This document shows positions 34,612 to 42,900 of a stretch of 64,000 nt of DNA, one piece after another. A program made the translations under genes and the position numbers. Source of the DNA: Thiotrichales bacterium (GTDB taxonomy: Bacteria > Pseudomonadota > Gammaproteobacteria > HK1); assembly GCA_026709935.1 (NCBI GenBank), contig JAPOSC010000065.1:62001-126000 (forward strand). Reading direction: 5' to 3'. How positions within the stretch are numbered: the stretch's first letter is position 1; every line of letters starts with the position of its first letter. The notes beneath the pieces are model-generated. The model was not told where the DNA came from, made no database searches, and was given only the letters and a program-made list of their open reading frames with translations.

Positions 34612-36093
34612 ATGAGGACGCGCACAGCCGACAAAGACGGCAGTCAGGGTGAAGAGAGGGGGCAGCGAGCGGCTCTGTTCCCGGCGCTCTCGGAGGGCTC
34701 GAAGGAAAAGCGGGCGGTGTCGATCCTCCTCGCCTGCATGGAACAGGTACCGGAACTGGCGAGGAGCTTGCTCCAGGCACAGGGTGCCCCACTCGGGAAA
34801 AAGAGCCGACTGAGCGCGTGGACCGAGATCGGACCGACCGGCAAGAAGGGGACCAACCGACCGGATGGCCGAATCGAAGTCGAAAGCACACGCGGACAGA
34901 AATGGGTGGCACTGCTGGAGGCAAAAATCGGCAAGGCAAGCCTCGACAGCGAGCAAATCGAATCGTACCTCGCAGAAACCCGCGGGAGCGGGATCGACGC
35001 TCTGATCACCATCTCGAACGACTTCGCGGTACTTGCGAATCACCATCCGACCTACCGCGGGAAGACGCCGAAGGGCGTCACCCTCCTGCACTGGTCCTGG
35101 AGATCAATCCTGACGAATTGCCGACTTCTGACCGATGGCGGTGAGATCGAGGATCGAGATCACCGCTGGGTCATCGAGCATCTGGTGCGCTTCCTCGGTC
35201 ACCCGAGCACTGGTGTGACCCGGTTCGACCGGATGCCTGCAAGCTGGAAGGAGATAACCGAGGCCATTTCCGCCGGAGCCGGGATCAAGAAAGGCAGCGA
35301 AGCGGCCCTTGAGGTCGCCGCAGCGTGGATTCAGGAAACCCGGGATCTCGGCTTGCAACTCACCGAGCTGTTGCATCAGCCCGTACCGGTGAAGCTCAAC
35401 CGGACGGAACGCGACGATCCGGCGGTATTCATCAGCCGCGTGCTCGATGGACTCTGCAAAGAGCAGGGACTGGAAGTCGAATATCTGATCCCGGACGGTG
35501 TATCGAGTCTGAAAGTGTACGCGGACCTTCGGGGCAAGACGCTGACGAGCAGCATGACAATCGGCGCCCCCGAAGACCGCAAGACGGCGAAGGCGCGCGT
35601 GAACTGGCTACTGCGGCAACTCGCCAAGACGCGCGACGATGGCATTTACCTCAAGGCGGCGTACGGGCGACGAGAGGATCTTCAGGCAACCCTTGCCAGA
35701 GTGCGCGAAGACCCGGGCGTCCTGAGCAAGGACGATCCGAAGATTTGCCCGAGGCGATTCGAGGTAAAGCTGATCAGCGATCTGGGCCGAAGAATGGAGG
35801 GACCCAAGACCATCGTGCAAGCGCTCGAGACGCATGTCCCGGAGTTTTACACCCAGGTGGGCCAGTATTTGAGGCCATGGGTACCGAGCGCACCAAGAGT
35901 CGCAGCACAGAAGGACAAGGAGACAACGCACGATGGAGAGTCTGAGATAGCCGCCACCGAATCCGGAGGAGCGAGCACGGAAGATCCTGGAGCGGACGAG
36001 TACCAGCCTCATCCTGGTGGCACTGGGGACAGCACCTCTCGGAACGGCGCCCCGAATGTCGGACGCATGGTGCCAGGCGATCACGTCGCTTGA
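34612..36093 (+). CDS. PD-(D/E)XK nuclease-like hypothetical protein
   Basis: The 493-aa protein starts at ATG 34612, which has GGAGG 8 nt upstream; the track start at 34567 lacks this. Residues about 65-125 read NRPDGRIEVESTRGQKWVALLEAKIGKASLDSEQIESYL, the D...ExK spacing of a PD-(D/E)XK nuclease core, followed by GIDALITISNDFA. The rest is helical with basic patches and no recognised domain. The last about 45 residues (DGESEIAATESGGASTED...GDHVA) are low-complexity and overlap a second, better-looking frame, so the true C-terminus may be shorter. A role in defence or repair is only inference from the nuclease motif and the neighbouring toxin-antitoxin pair. Confidence 0.7.
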   Translation: MRTRTADKDGSQGEERGQRAALFPALSEGSKEKRAVSILLACMEQVPELARSLLQAQGAPLGKKSRLSAWTEIGPTGKKGTNRPDGRIEVESTRGQKWVALLEAKIGKASLDSEQIESYLAETRGSGIDALITISNDFAVLANHHPTYRGKTPKGVTLLHWSWRSILTNCRLLTDGGEIEDRDHRWVIEHLVRFLGHPSTGVTRFDRMPASWKEITEAISAGAGIKKGSEAALEVAAAWIQETRDLGLQLTELLHQPVPVKLNRTERDDPAVFISRVLDGLCKEQGLEVEYLIPDGVSSLKVYADLRGKTLTSSMTIGAPEDRKTAKARVNWLLRQLAKTRDDGIYLKAAYGRREDLQATLARVREDPGVLSKDDPKICPRRFEVKLISDLGRRMEGPKTIVQALETHVPEFYTQVGQYLRPWVPSAPRVAAQKDKETTHDGESEIAATESGGASTEDPGADEYQPHPGGTGDSTSRNGAPNVGRMVPGDHVA

Positions 36094-36166
36094 GCTGGGG
36101 ATTCCGAGTGTCTTCACAGCCGAATACCTCCTGCGGTGCTGGATCGTGGAGAAACACCATGCCTGA
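35933..36166 (+). pseudogene. Possible decayed ORF overlapping the nuclease 3' end
   Basis: In another frame an ATG (35933) gives five codons, an in-frame TAG, and then an open stretch that translates to ERARKILERTSTSLILVALG and later MSDAWCQAITSLELGIPSVF, ending at TGA 36166. This looks more protein-like than the Gly/Ser-rich tail of the overlapping nuclease frame. It could be a separate small gene broken by a stop or part of a fusion lost through frameshift. No family was recognised. The 140 bp that follow, up to 36310, hold no other gene. Confidence 0.25.
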
Positions 36167-36310
36167 GGTATCGACTGTCGGACGCCGAGCAAGATAAGTC
36201 TGAAATCTACACAGCAGCCGCTTCAACAAGGCGTCATCAGCACTATCGCCCGGATGCGATGGAGAGCGGCATCCCAAGCTTGGAAGAATACGACTGAAAC
36301 GGAACGTCTC

Positions 36311-36946
36311 TCAGGGTGCTGTGTTTCCGCTCGGGGGAACGTATGTCACGGGTACCAACGAATGTTCACGCGGATTGCTCAACGCGGATCGTGCTAATAC
36401 AGGAACATTGGTACCCCCGGATCTCCGCGCCGATGGGGTCAGAAGCGCGTGCAAACCGATGGAAACAGCTTCATCGCCCAACTGGTTGCAGAACGTGTAG
36501 TTGTTGTTATGGGTCAAGTCAGATCACACTGCTGCCATTGGGCGTAGATCCTTCACATCACCCCGAAAATCACAGCTAAACCGCGAGTACCACCCGGTTC
36601 GAGGGCCACTCGATCTGCCCGCGAAAGTTGCGGAAAACCAGTACTGAATCTCTGCCTTGGCAGTGTCGGCCTCAAGCGAGAAATAGCCTACCGGGAACGA
36701 GTCATCGGAAAACTGTGAGCCGGAAAAATCGATTTTCGACAGTCTCGGCTTCGGCGTGAACAGATCATCAATGAGGTTCTCGAGCGAATCGGACATTCCG
36801 CGTGATTCAAGGAACGCTTTCATCTCCGTGACCTGGCTCGGATCCAGACCCTGATCACGCAGAAAGTCATCGTCACGTCGCCAGCGTTGGAACCGAACCA
36901 CCGTCTGCCGAACATTCCGAGTGGGAAGGGATTCCAGCACGTTCAA
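36311..36946 (-). pseudogene. RES-domain toxin gene interrupted by an in-frame TGA
   Basis: RES toxins degrade NAD+ in type II Xre-RES systems. The first 140 codons contain the RES features SGSQFSDDSFPVGYFSLEAD and TAKAEIQYWF, then end ...DLRPMAAV-TGA at 36524. The same frame continues after the stop: SDLTHNNNYTFCNQLGDEAV, then LLTPSARRSGGTNVPVLARS, which is the conserved C-terminal RES segment with its key Ser. The TGA stands where a Trp (AAVWSDLTH) would be natural, so a single TGG to TGA change explains it. The start overlaps the antitoxin stop by 4 bp. The truncated protein should lack activity unless readthrough occurs or this is a sequencing error. Confidence 0.8.
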
Positions 36947-37329
36947 CGTCCGGCTGCCGCATCGACATACTCCCGGACAAGAAGCAGATGCTCCATTGAC
37001 CCCTCCAGGATCAGGTCCGTCGGTGAACGTTCATTCAACAGCGTATGGGGCTCACGAAGCCATTCGTTTTCCACAGACTCATCTCGGAACAGTGCCGACA
37101 GTGTCTTGCGGATTTGGTAGAGATAGACAATTCGATCCTTGGCGTCGCGTCCCTTGAGTGGGACCCACCCGGTCAGCACCGCGCTTGCGTAGGACTCGTC
37201 ACCAGGATCCAAGCCGAGCAATACGATCGCTTGCGTGGCCTCCAATTGCCAGGATTCAAGCAGGTTGTTCAGGAACCGGATCAGGCCCACCACGCGGGGG
37301 CGATCATCATTGATCCTGTCGGCCGACAT
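36943..37329 (-). CDS. Xre/MbcA/ParS-type antitoxin (DUF2384)
   Basis: The 128-aa protein has an N-terminal helical region (VVGLIRFLNNLLESWQLEATQAIVLLGLD) and the C-terminal toxin-binding domain: RIVYLYQIRKTLSALFRDESVENEWLREPHTLLNERSPTDLILEGSMEHLLLVREYVDA, the Wl..p...l...sP..ll..G pattern of DUF2384. It would neutralise the RES toxin, whose gene follows with a 4-bp ATGA overlap, the standard antitoxin-toxin order. The antitoxin frame looks intact while the toxin is broken. Confidence 0.85.
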   Translation of the reverse strand: MSADRINDDRPRVVGLIRFLNNLLESWQLEATQAIVLLGLDPGDESYASAVLTGWVPLKGRDAKDRIVYLYQIRKTLSALFRDESVENEWLREPHTLLNERSPTDLILEGSMEHLLLVREYVDAAAGR

Positions 37330-37376
37330 CGATTATCTCCCGTACCGACAAACGAACTGTCGCCTTCAGGTGCAGC

Positions 37377-37592
37377 TCAGCGATCGACCTTCGACAGCAC
37401 CTGGGAGGGGGCGTCGCCGCGGCGGTAGTAGCCGGGGCTGTGCTGCATTGCTTCGAAGGCGTCGTCGCGGGCCTCGCGGGATTCGTACCACCGGAACGCT
37501 TCGAAATGCGGTCCCAGCAGGTGGGTCGCCGACAACGTGTCTCCGGGGGGAAGGGTGATGCGGATTCCGTGTTTCGAGGATGTCTGTTTCAT
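37377..37592 (-). CDS. Small conserved hypothetical protein
   Basis: A 71-aa protein, MKQTSSKHGIRITLPPGDTL, then LLGPHFEAFRWYESREARDDAFEAMQHSPGYYRRGDAPSQVLSKVDR. The order of elements (GDTL, LLG, RWYES, RDxAxExM, YYRxGDxPSxVL) recalls a short conserved family of proteobacteria of unknown function; I am not certain of the family. Length looks complete. It stands alone between the toxin-antitoxin pair and the DUF1330 gene, upstream of a 10-bp tandem array that lies at its 5' side. Confidence 0.65.
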   Translation of the reverse strand: MKQTSSKHGIRITLPPGDTLSATHLLGPHFEAFRWYESREARDDAFEAMQHSPGYYRRGDAPSQVLSKVDR

Positions 37593-37610
37593 GATCGACC
37601 GCTCGATGTC

Positions 37611-37690
37611 TGTTCGGCCTGGTTCAGCCTGGCCCAGCCGAGTTTGGCCTGGCTTGGCCTGGTTCGACTTGGTTCGGTCTGGCTCGTGAA
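37611..37690. repeat. 10-bp tandem repeat, eight decamers in exact register
   Basis: Eight consecutive decamers keep perfect phase: TGTTCGGCCT, GGTTCAGCCT, GGCCCAGCCG, AGTTTGGCCT, GGCTTGGCCT, GGTTCGACTT, GGTTCGGTCT, GGCTCGTGAA. The consensus is about GGTTCGGCCT. The array lies in the 124-bp gap 37593-37716, immediately upstream of the small conserved gene and downstream of DUF1330. A 10-bp period matches one helical turn. Confidence 0.9.
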
Positions 37691-37716
37691 GGTTTCCGGC
37701 GCCGTGCGTGAGCTGT

Positions 37717-38004
37717 TCACACGCCCTCGACCACGACCATGCGGGTGGTGGTGGACGCCTCGCGCAGGGCCCGGGCCGGGGCGTAGAGGTCGGAATCGTG
37801 CCATGCCTTCGCCCGCGCCGCGTCGTCGAATTCGATGATCACGAGCCGCTTCGGGTGCCATCCACCCTCCCGGCCCTCGATGGCCCCGCCCCGCACCACG
37901 TAGCGACCTCCGAACGCCTCGATCGTCGGGGGGACGAGTCTGCGGTACTCCTCGAATGTCTCGGAGTCGCTGACCTCGATTTCAGCGATGACGTATGCGC
38001 TCAT
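37717..38004 (-). CDS. DUF1330 domain-containing protein
   Basis: A 95-aa ferredoxin-like-fold protein of the dimeric alpha/beta-barrel kind: MSAYVIAEIEVSDSETFEEYRRLVPPTIEAFGGRYVVRGG, then LVIIEFDDAARAKAWHDSDLYAPARALRE are the DUF1330 hallmarks. No enzymatic activity is established for the family. Its start overlaps the stop of the DUF1989 gene by 4 bp (ATGA), so the two are one translational unit. It may be an accessory to the DUF1989 protein. Confidence 0.88.
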   Translation of the reverse strand: MSAYVIAEIEVSDSETFEEYRRLVPPTIEAFGGRYVVRGGAIEGREGGWHPKRLVIIEFDDAARAKAWHDSDLYAPARALREASTTTRMVVVEGV

Positions 38005-38630
38005 GCCGCACTCTCCCCGTTTCGCGCTCCGGCGTCATGGATGCGGAAGTGTGCTTCCGTCGGCCGCCCCGCTTTCCCGTTGATGGGCAGGATGTCCTGA
38101 GGACAGGCGGAGAACGCCACCACCGCGTCGAGCTGCGCTTCGAGCGTGATGGAGTCGCCGGGCCGAGTGACGGGTGGGTCGAACGAGAGCGCCCCTCCAC
38201 TCTGCCAGGGGATGTTCATGAACAGATTGAGGGGGCTCGGCGTTTCCGGCGGTGTGAGCCCCAGGCCGTGCATGGCGGCCCACAGGTTGTCGGTGCAGTT
38301 GTCGTGGTACTCGGTGCAGCCGAGCAGACCGTAGCGATAATTGTCGCAGGCGGCCATGAGGGTGTCGTGGATACCGGGGGAGGTGTCTTCCACGATTTTC
38401 AGGATCGGGCGACGGCGCGTCGTGTACAGGTAGTCGCCGACTGTCGGCATGATCTTGACGAGCGTTGCCCGGGTGTGCTCCATCGACATGAATTCCCGCA
38501 GGTCGTGGCGCACGAACGCCCAGGTATCGACGACCTGCTCGCCGTGGGTGTTGACGACGGTCACGTACTGCCCCCTTTGCACGAAAGCAGCGGCTCCCCG
38601 GCGCGCCGGTATGGTTCCAATCTCTTCCAT
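38001..38630 (-). CDS. DUF1989 / urea carboxylase-associated family protein
   Basis: The 209-aa protein carries the DUF1989 pattern: an N-terminal strand set (YVTVVNTHGEQVVDTWAFV, then EFMSMEHTRATLVKIMPTVGDYLYTTRRRPILKIVEDTSPGIHDTLMAACD), CTEYHDNCTDNLWAAM and the terminal ACPQDILPINGKAGRPTEAHF. His and Cys residues (EHTR, HDTL, CTEYHDNC, ACPQD) suggest a metal site. Members occur with urea carboxylase or with amine-catabolism genes; their reaction is debated. It is divergent from the GlxA-type regulator and coupled to DUF1330. A role in degrading a nitrogenous compound is inference. Confidence 0.88.
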   Translation of the reverse strand: MEEIGTIPARRGAAAFVQRGQYVTVVNTHGEQVVDTWAFVRHDLREFMSMEHTRATLVKIMPTVGDYLYTTRRRPILKIVEDTSPGIHDTLMAACDNYRYGLLGCTEYHDNCTDNLWAAMHGLGLTPPETPSPLNLFMNIPWQSGGALSFDPPVTRPGDSITLEAQLDAVVAFSACPQDILPINGKAGRPTEAHFRIHDAGARNGESAA

Positions 38631-38720
38631 CGGGAACTCCCCCTTTCGCGGCCACCCGACCGCACCTCTGTTACCCGCAGGATTCTCCTACAGCCCGCGG
38701 CAACGGTCGAGCCGCTCAGG

Positions 38721-38760
38721 GTCGCCTGGAGTCACTTGGGGTCGCCCAAGGTCACCCGGG
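38721..38760. repeat. 10-bp tandem repeat upstream of the GlxA-type regulator
   Basis: Four decamers in register, GTCGCCTGGA, GTCACTTGGG, GTCGCCCAAG, GTCACCCGGG, fading into TTCGGTCGCC and GGTCGGTCGG. It is in the 228-bp divergent gap between DUF1989 and the regulator. The GTCACTTGGGGTCGCC part resembles the TCATTTGCGG/GGGGTCGCC stretch at 6931-6980, so the two arrays may share an origin. Confidence 0.75.
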
Positions 38761-38858
38761 TTCGGTCGCCGGTCGGTCGGCGTTGCCTGCGCGGGCGCGA
38801 TGGGGGATAGTCGCATCGTCGCCCTGTCGTCCGTCCGCATACCGACGAGCTCATTGCG

Positions 38859-39896
38859 ATGCGAAGCTCCGAATCGATCACCCTCCCCCGCATCGGGGCC
38901 CATCCCCGCGAGGTGATCTTCGCCCTGATTCCCGACTATTCCTTCATCGCCTTCAGCAGCGCGGTGGAGCCGTTGCGGATGGCGAACCGGATCCGCGGCG
39001 AGCCGTTGTACCGATGGCGGGTCGTCAGCGCGGGAGGTGCGCCGGTTGCGAGCAGCAACGGTCTCGTGGTGCAGGTCGATGGAGACTTCACCTCGGTCGA
39101 GAACGCCGATCTGGTCTTCGTCTGCGCCGGAGAGCGGATCCACACCCACATCGACCGGAATTGCACTGCCTGGTTGCGCCGGCTTGCCCGGCGCCGCGTG
39201 CCGCTCGGTGCCATCTGCACCGGTACGTACCTGCTCGCCCGGGCCGACGTGCTCAGCGGGTATCACTGCACGATCCACTGGGAGAACCTCGCCAGCCTGC
39301 GCGAGGAATATCCGAACATCACCGTCACCTACAAGCTCTTCGAGATCGACCGGGACCGGTACACCTGCTCCGGAGGTGTCGCCTCCCTCGACATGATGCT
39401 CAATCTGATCGAGGCCGAACACGGCAGTCCACTTGCCGCGGCCATTTCCGAGGAGTTCATCTGCGAGAGGATCCGGGGCAAGAACGATCGGCAACGTATC
39501 CCGCTGACGCATCGCCTCGGCACCAGCCAGCCGAAGCTCGTCGAAGCGATCGCCCTGATGGAGGCCAACGTCGAAGAACCGATGAGCCTCGACGAGCTGT
39601 CCCGACATGTGGGGCTGTCGCGGCGGCAACTGGAACGACTGTTCCAGAAGCACGTGCACTGCGTTCCGACGCGGTACTACCTCGAACTCCGGCTCGGTCG
39701 TGCGCGTCAGCTTCTGCTGCAGACGAGCCGGCCCATCGTGGATATCGCCTTCGCGTGCGGATTCGTCTCCGCACCCCACTTCAGCAAGTGTTACCGTGAC
39801 CGCTACGGTATCCCCCCCCGTGATGAGCGGCGGCGGGGACCGACACTGATCGGCGGCGCACGCGCGGAGTATGTTTCACCCCGCACGACCGACTGA
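38859..39896 (+). CDS. GlxA family (DJ-1/PfpI-AraC) transcriptional regulator
   Basis: The 345-aa protein has an N-terminal DJ-1/PfpI-like sensor domain (REVIFALIPDYSFIAFSSAVEPLRMANRIRGEPLYRWRVVS; the nucleophile elbow in GAICTGTYLLARAD) and a C-terminal AraC-type double helix-turn-helix (MSLDELSRHVGLSRRQLERLFQKHVHCVPTRYYLELRLGRARQLL ... VDIAFACGFVSAPHFSKCYRDRYG). Known members such as GbdR and CdhR respond to glycine betaine, dimethylglycine or carnitine. It is divergent from DUF1989-DUF1330, which it may regulate. The ligand cannot be read from sequence. Confidence 0.9.
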   Translation: MRSSESITLPRIGAHPREVIFALIPDYSFIAFSSAVEPLRMANRIRGEPLYRWRVVSAGGAPVASSNGLVVQVDGDFTSVENADLVFVCAGERIHTHIDRNCTAWLRRLARRRVPLGAICTGTYLLARADVLSGYHCTIHWENLASLREEYPNITVTYKLFEIDRDRYTCSGGVASLDMMLNLIEAEHGSPLAAAISEEFICERIRGKNDRQRIPLTHRLGTSQPKLVEAIALMEANVEEPMSLDELSRHVGLSRRQLERLFQKHVHCVPTRYYLELRLGRARQLLLQTSRPIVDIAFACGFVSAPHFSKCYRDRYGIPPRDERRRGPTLIGGARAEYVSPRTTD

Positions 39897-39945
39897 TCCG
39901 GCGGCGCACGCGCGCCGTGCGCACTCCAGGGAAGGAGGAATCCCC

Positions 39946-42900
39946 ATGCAGTCGGTCTCGCCGTGTGTCCCCGAAGTACCGGGGACGGGATCGCGAACCT
40001 GGTGGACATCGCTGCACGGCAGCGCCCGCGGCCTGGCCATCGCAAGTCTCGCGCGGCAGGTCGATGCTCCGGTGCTGGTCATCGCCGCGGACAGCCGGAC
40101 CGCGCACCGTATCGAGTCCGAGCTGGCGTTCTTCCTGGACCGGGAGATTGCGAACCTGCGCTTTCCGGACTGGGAGACCCTGCCCTACGACCTCTTCTCG
40201 CCTCACCAGGATCTCGTCTCGGAACGGCTCGAAACCCTGGGAAGACTTCCCTCGCTCGCTTCGGGGGTGGTGGTCACCGTGGTCAGCACCGCGATGGGGC
40301 GGGTTCCGCCGCGCGGATACGTCGACGGTCACCGGTTTCTCGTCAGGTCCGGCGATCGCCTCGACATCGATACCTTTCGCCAGCGTCTCGATCGCGCCGG
40401 ATATGCCTGTGTCAGCCAGGTGATGGAGCACGGCGAGTACGCGGTGCGCGGCTCGTTGCTCGATCTCTTCCCGATGGGGGCCGACACGCCGCTGCGCATC
40501 GACCTTCTCGATGACGAGATCGAGAGCCTGCGTTTGTTCGATCCCGACAGCCAGCGATCCACGAGCCGGGTCGACCGCATCGAGCTGCTTCCCGCTCGCG
40601 AGTTCCCGGCGTCCCCGGATGCGGTGTCGGCGTTCCGGCGCGCGTGGCGGCGACGGTTCGAAGGGGACCCGTCGCGGTGCCCCATCTACCGTGAGGTCAG
40701 CCAAGGCGCCTGGCCGGCCGGGATCGAGTACTACCTACCGCTGTTCTTTCCGGAAACCGCGGTGCTGACGGACTATCTTCCGCCCGGCGCCATCGTTGTC
40801 CTCGCCGGGGACATCCACGAGGCGGCGACCGCGTTCTGGGCGGACACCGGGGATCGATTCGAGAACCGACGCCACGACCGGGAACGCCCGGTGCTCTCGC
40901 CGGAGGAGATCTTCGTGCCGGTGGAAGACCTGTTCCACCGGCTGGCGGCGTTTCGCGGCGTGCGCCTGCGCCACGGAGCCGAGGCCGGGCGCGGCGCCAA
41001 CGTCGAGTTCGCGACGCGGACACCGCCGCCGCTGCCCATCGACGGGCGGGCGGAGCGGCCCATCGGCCACCTGCAGGACTTCCTCTCCGGGCACCAGGGA
41101 CAATGCCTCATCGTGGCCGAGACTCCCGGACGACGCGAGATCCTGCTGGAGACTCTGCGCGCCCACGATTTGAAGCCGGCGCTCGTCGAGTCATGGGGCG
41201 ACTTCATTGATGGCGACGCTTCCCTGGCCATGACCGTCGCCGAGCTCGAGGATGGCGCGTGCATCGACGATCCGTCCGTCGCGGTGATCACCGAATCCCA
41301 GCTCTTCGGGGCGCGGGCGGCCCAGCGCCGCCGCCGGCGCGGGAGCGGACGGGACCCCGAGGGGTTGGTGCGCGACCTGAACGAACTCCGGATCGGGGCG
41401 CCGGTGGTGCACGAAGCGCATGGGGTCGGGCGCTACGCGGGACTCGAAGTTCTGGTCCTGGGCGGAACCGCCGGCGAGTTTCTCCGCATCGACTACGCCG
41501 ACGACGACAAGCTCTACGTGCCGGTCGGTTCATTGCACCTCGTTTCGCGCTATTCGGGGGTCGATCCGGAAGCGGCGCCGCTGCACAAGCTCGGCAGCCG
41601 CCAGTGGCAGCGCGCCCGGAAGCGGGCGGCGGAGAAGGTCGTCGACGTGGCGGCGGAGTTGCTGGAAGTGCAGGCGCGCCGGGCAAGCCGGCCGGGAGTG
41701 GCGTTCGAGGTCGAATCCGAGCTCCTCCACGGCTTCGAGGCGAGTTTTCCCTTCGAGGAGACCCCGGACCAGACCGACGCGATCCGGAAGGTCGTCGCCG
41801 ACATGCGTCGACCGGCGCCGATGGATCGCCTGGTCTGCGGCGACGTCGGCTTCGGCAAGACCGAGGTGGCGATGCGCGCCGCGTTCATCGCCGTGCAGTC
41901 CGGAAAGCAGGTCGCAGTGCTCGTTCCTACCACCCTGCTCGCGCAGCAGCACCAACAGACATTCGGCGACCGGTTCGCGGACTGGCCGGTACGCATCGAG
42001 CAGCTCTCGCGCTTTCGCGCTCGCGATGACCGGGCCGGGGTGGTGCGCGATCTCGCGGATGGTTCGGTGGACATCGTCATCGGCACCCATCAGCTTCTGG
42101 ACCGAAGCATCCGGTTCAAGCGCCTGGGGCTCGTGGTCATCGACGAGGAGCATCGCTTCGGGGTGCGCCAGAAGGAGCGGTTCAAGGCGCTGCGGGCCGA
42201 GGTCGACGTCCTCACCCTGACCGCGACGCCGATTCCGCGCACTCTCGACATGGCGTTTTCGGGCCTGCGCGATCTCTCGCTCATTGCCACCCCGCCCGCA
42301 AAGCGGTTGTCCATCCAGACCTTCGTTCGCCAGTGGGATGGGAGCATGCTGCGCGAGGCACTCGAACGCGAACTTCGCCGCGGTGGCCAGATCTTCTTCG
42401 TGCACAACCGGGTCGAGGACATCGAGCGTATCGCCGACGATGTGCGCAAGCTCACCCCGGACGCCGAGGTGAGGGTTGCACACGGCCAGATGCGCGAGCG
42501 CGACCTGGAACGCACGATGCTCGACTTCTACCACCGCCGCTTCCAGGTGCTCTTATGCACCACCATCATCGAGACCGGGATCGACATCCCCAACGCCAAC
42601 ACCATCGTGATCAACCGGGCGGATCGGTTCGGGCTCGCGCAGCTCCATCAGTTGCGCGGACGGGTCGGGCGGTCGCACCATCGGGCCTACGCCTACCTCA
42701 TCGTGCCGGACCGGCGGGCGATGACGGCCGACGCGGTGAGGCGGATCGAGGCCATCGAGGCGCTCGGGGATCTCGGAGTGGGCTTCAACCTCGCGACCCA
42801 TGATCTGGAAATCCGCGGCGCCGGGGAAATCCTCGGCGATGAGCAAAGCGGGCAGATTCAGGAGGTCGGCTATGCGCTCTACACGCGGCTGCTCGAACGC

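Noticed and set aside
37611-37690. Possible CRISPR array
   Set aside because: Units are adjacent without spacers, only 10 bp long, and no cas gene is present; the same holds for the other tandem arrays.
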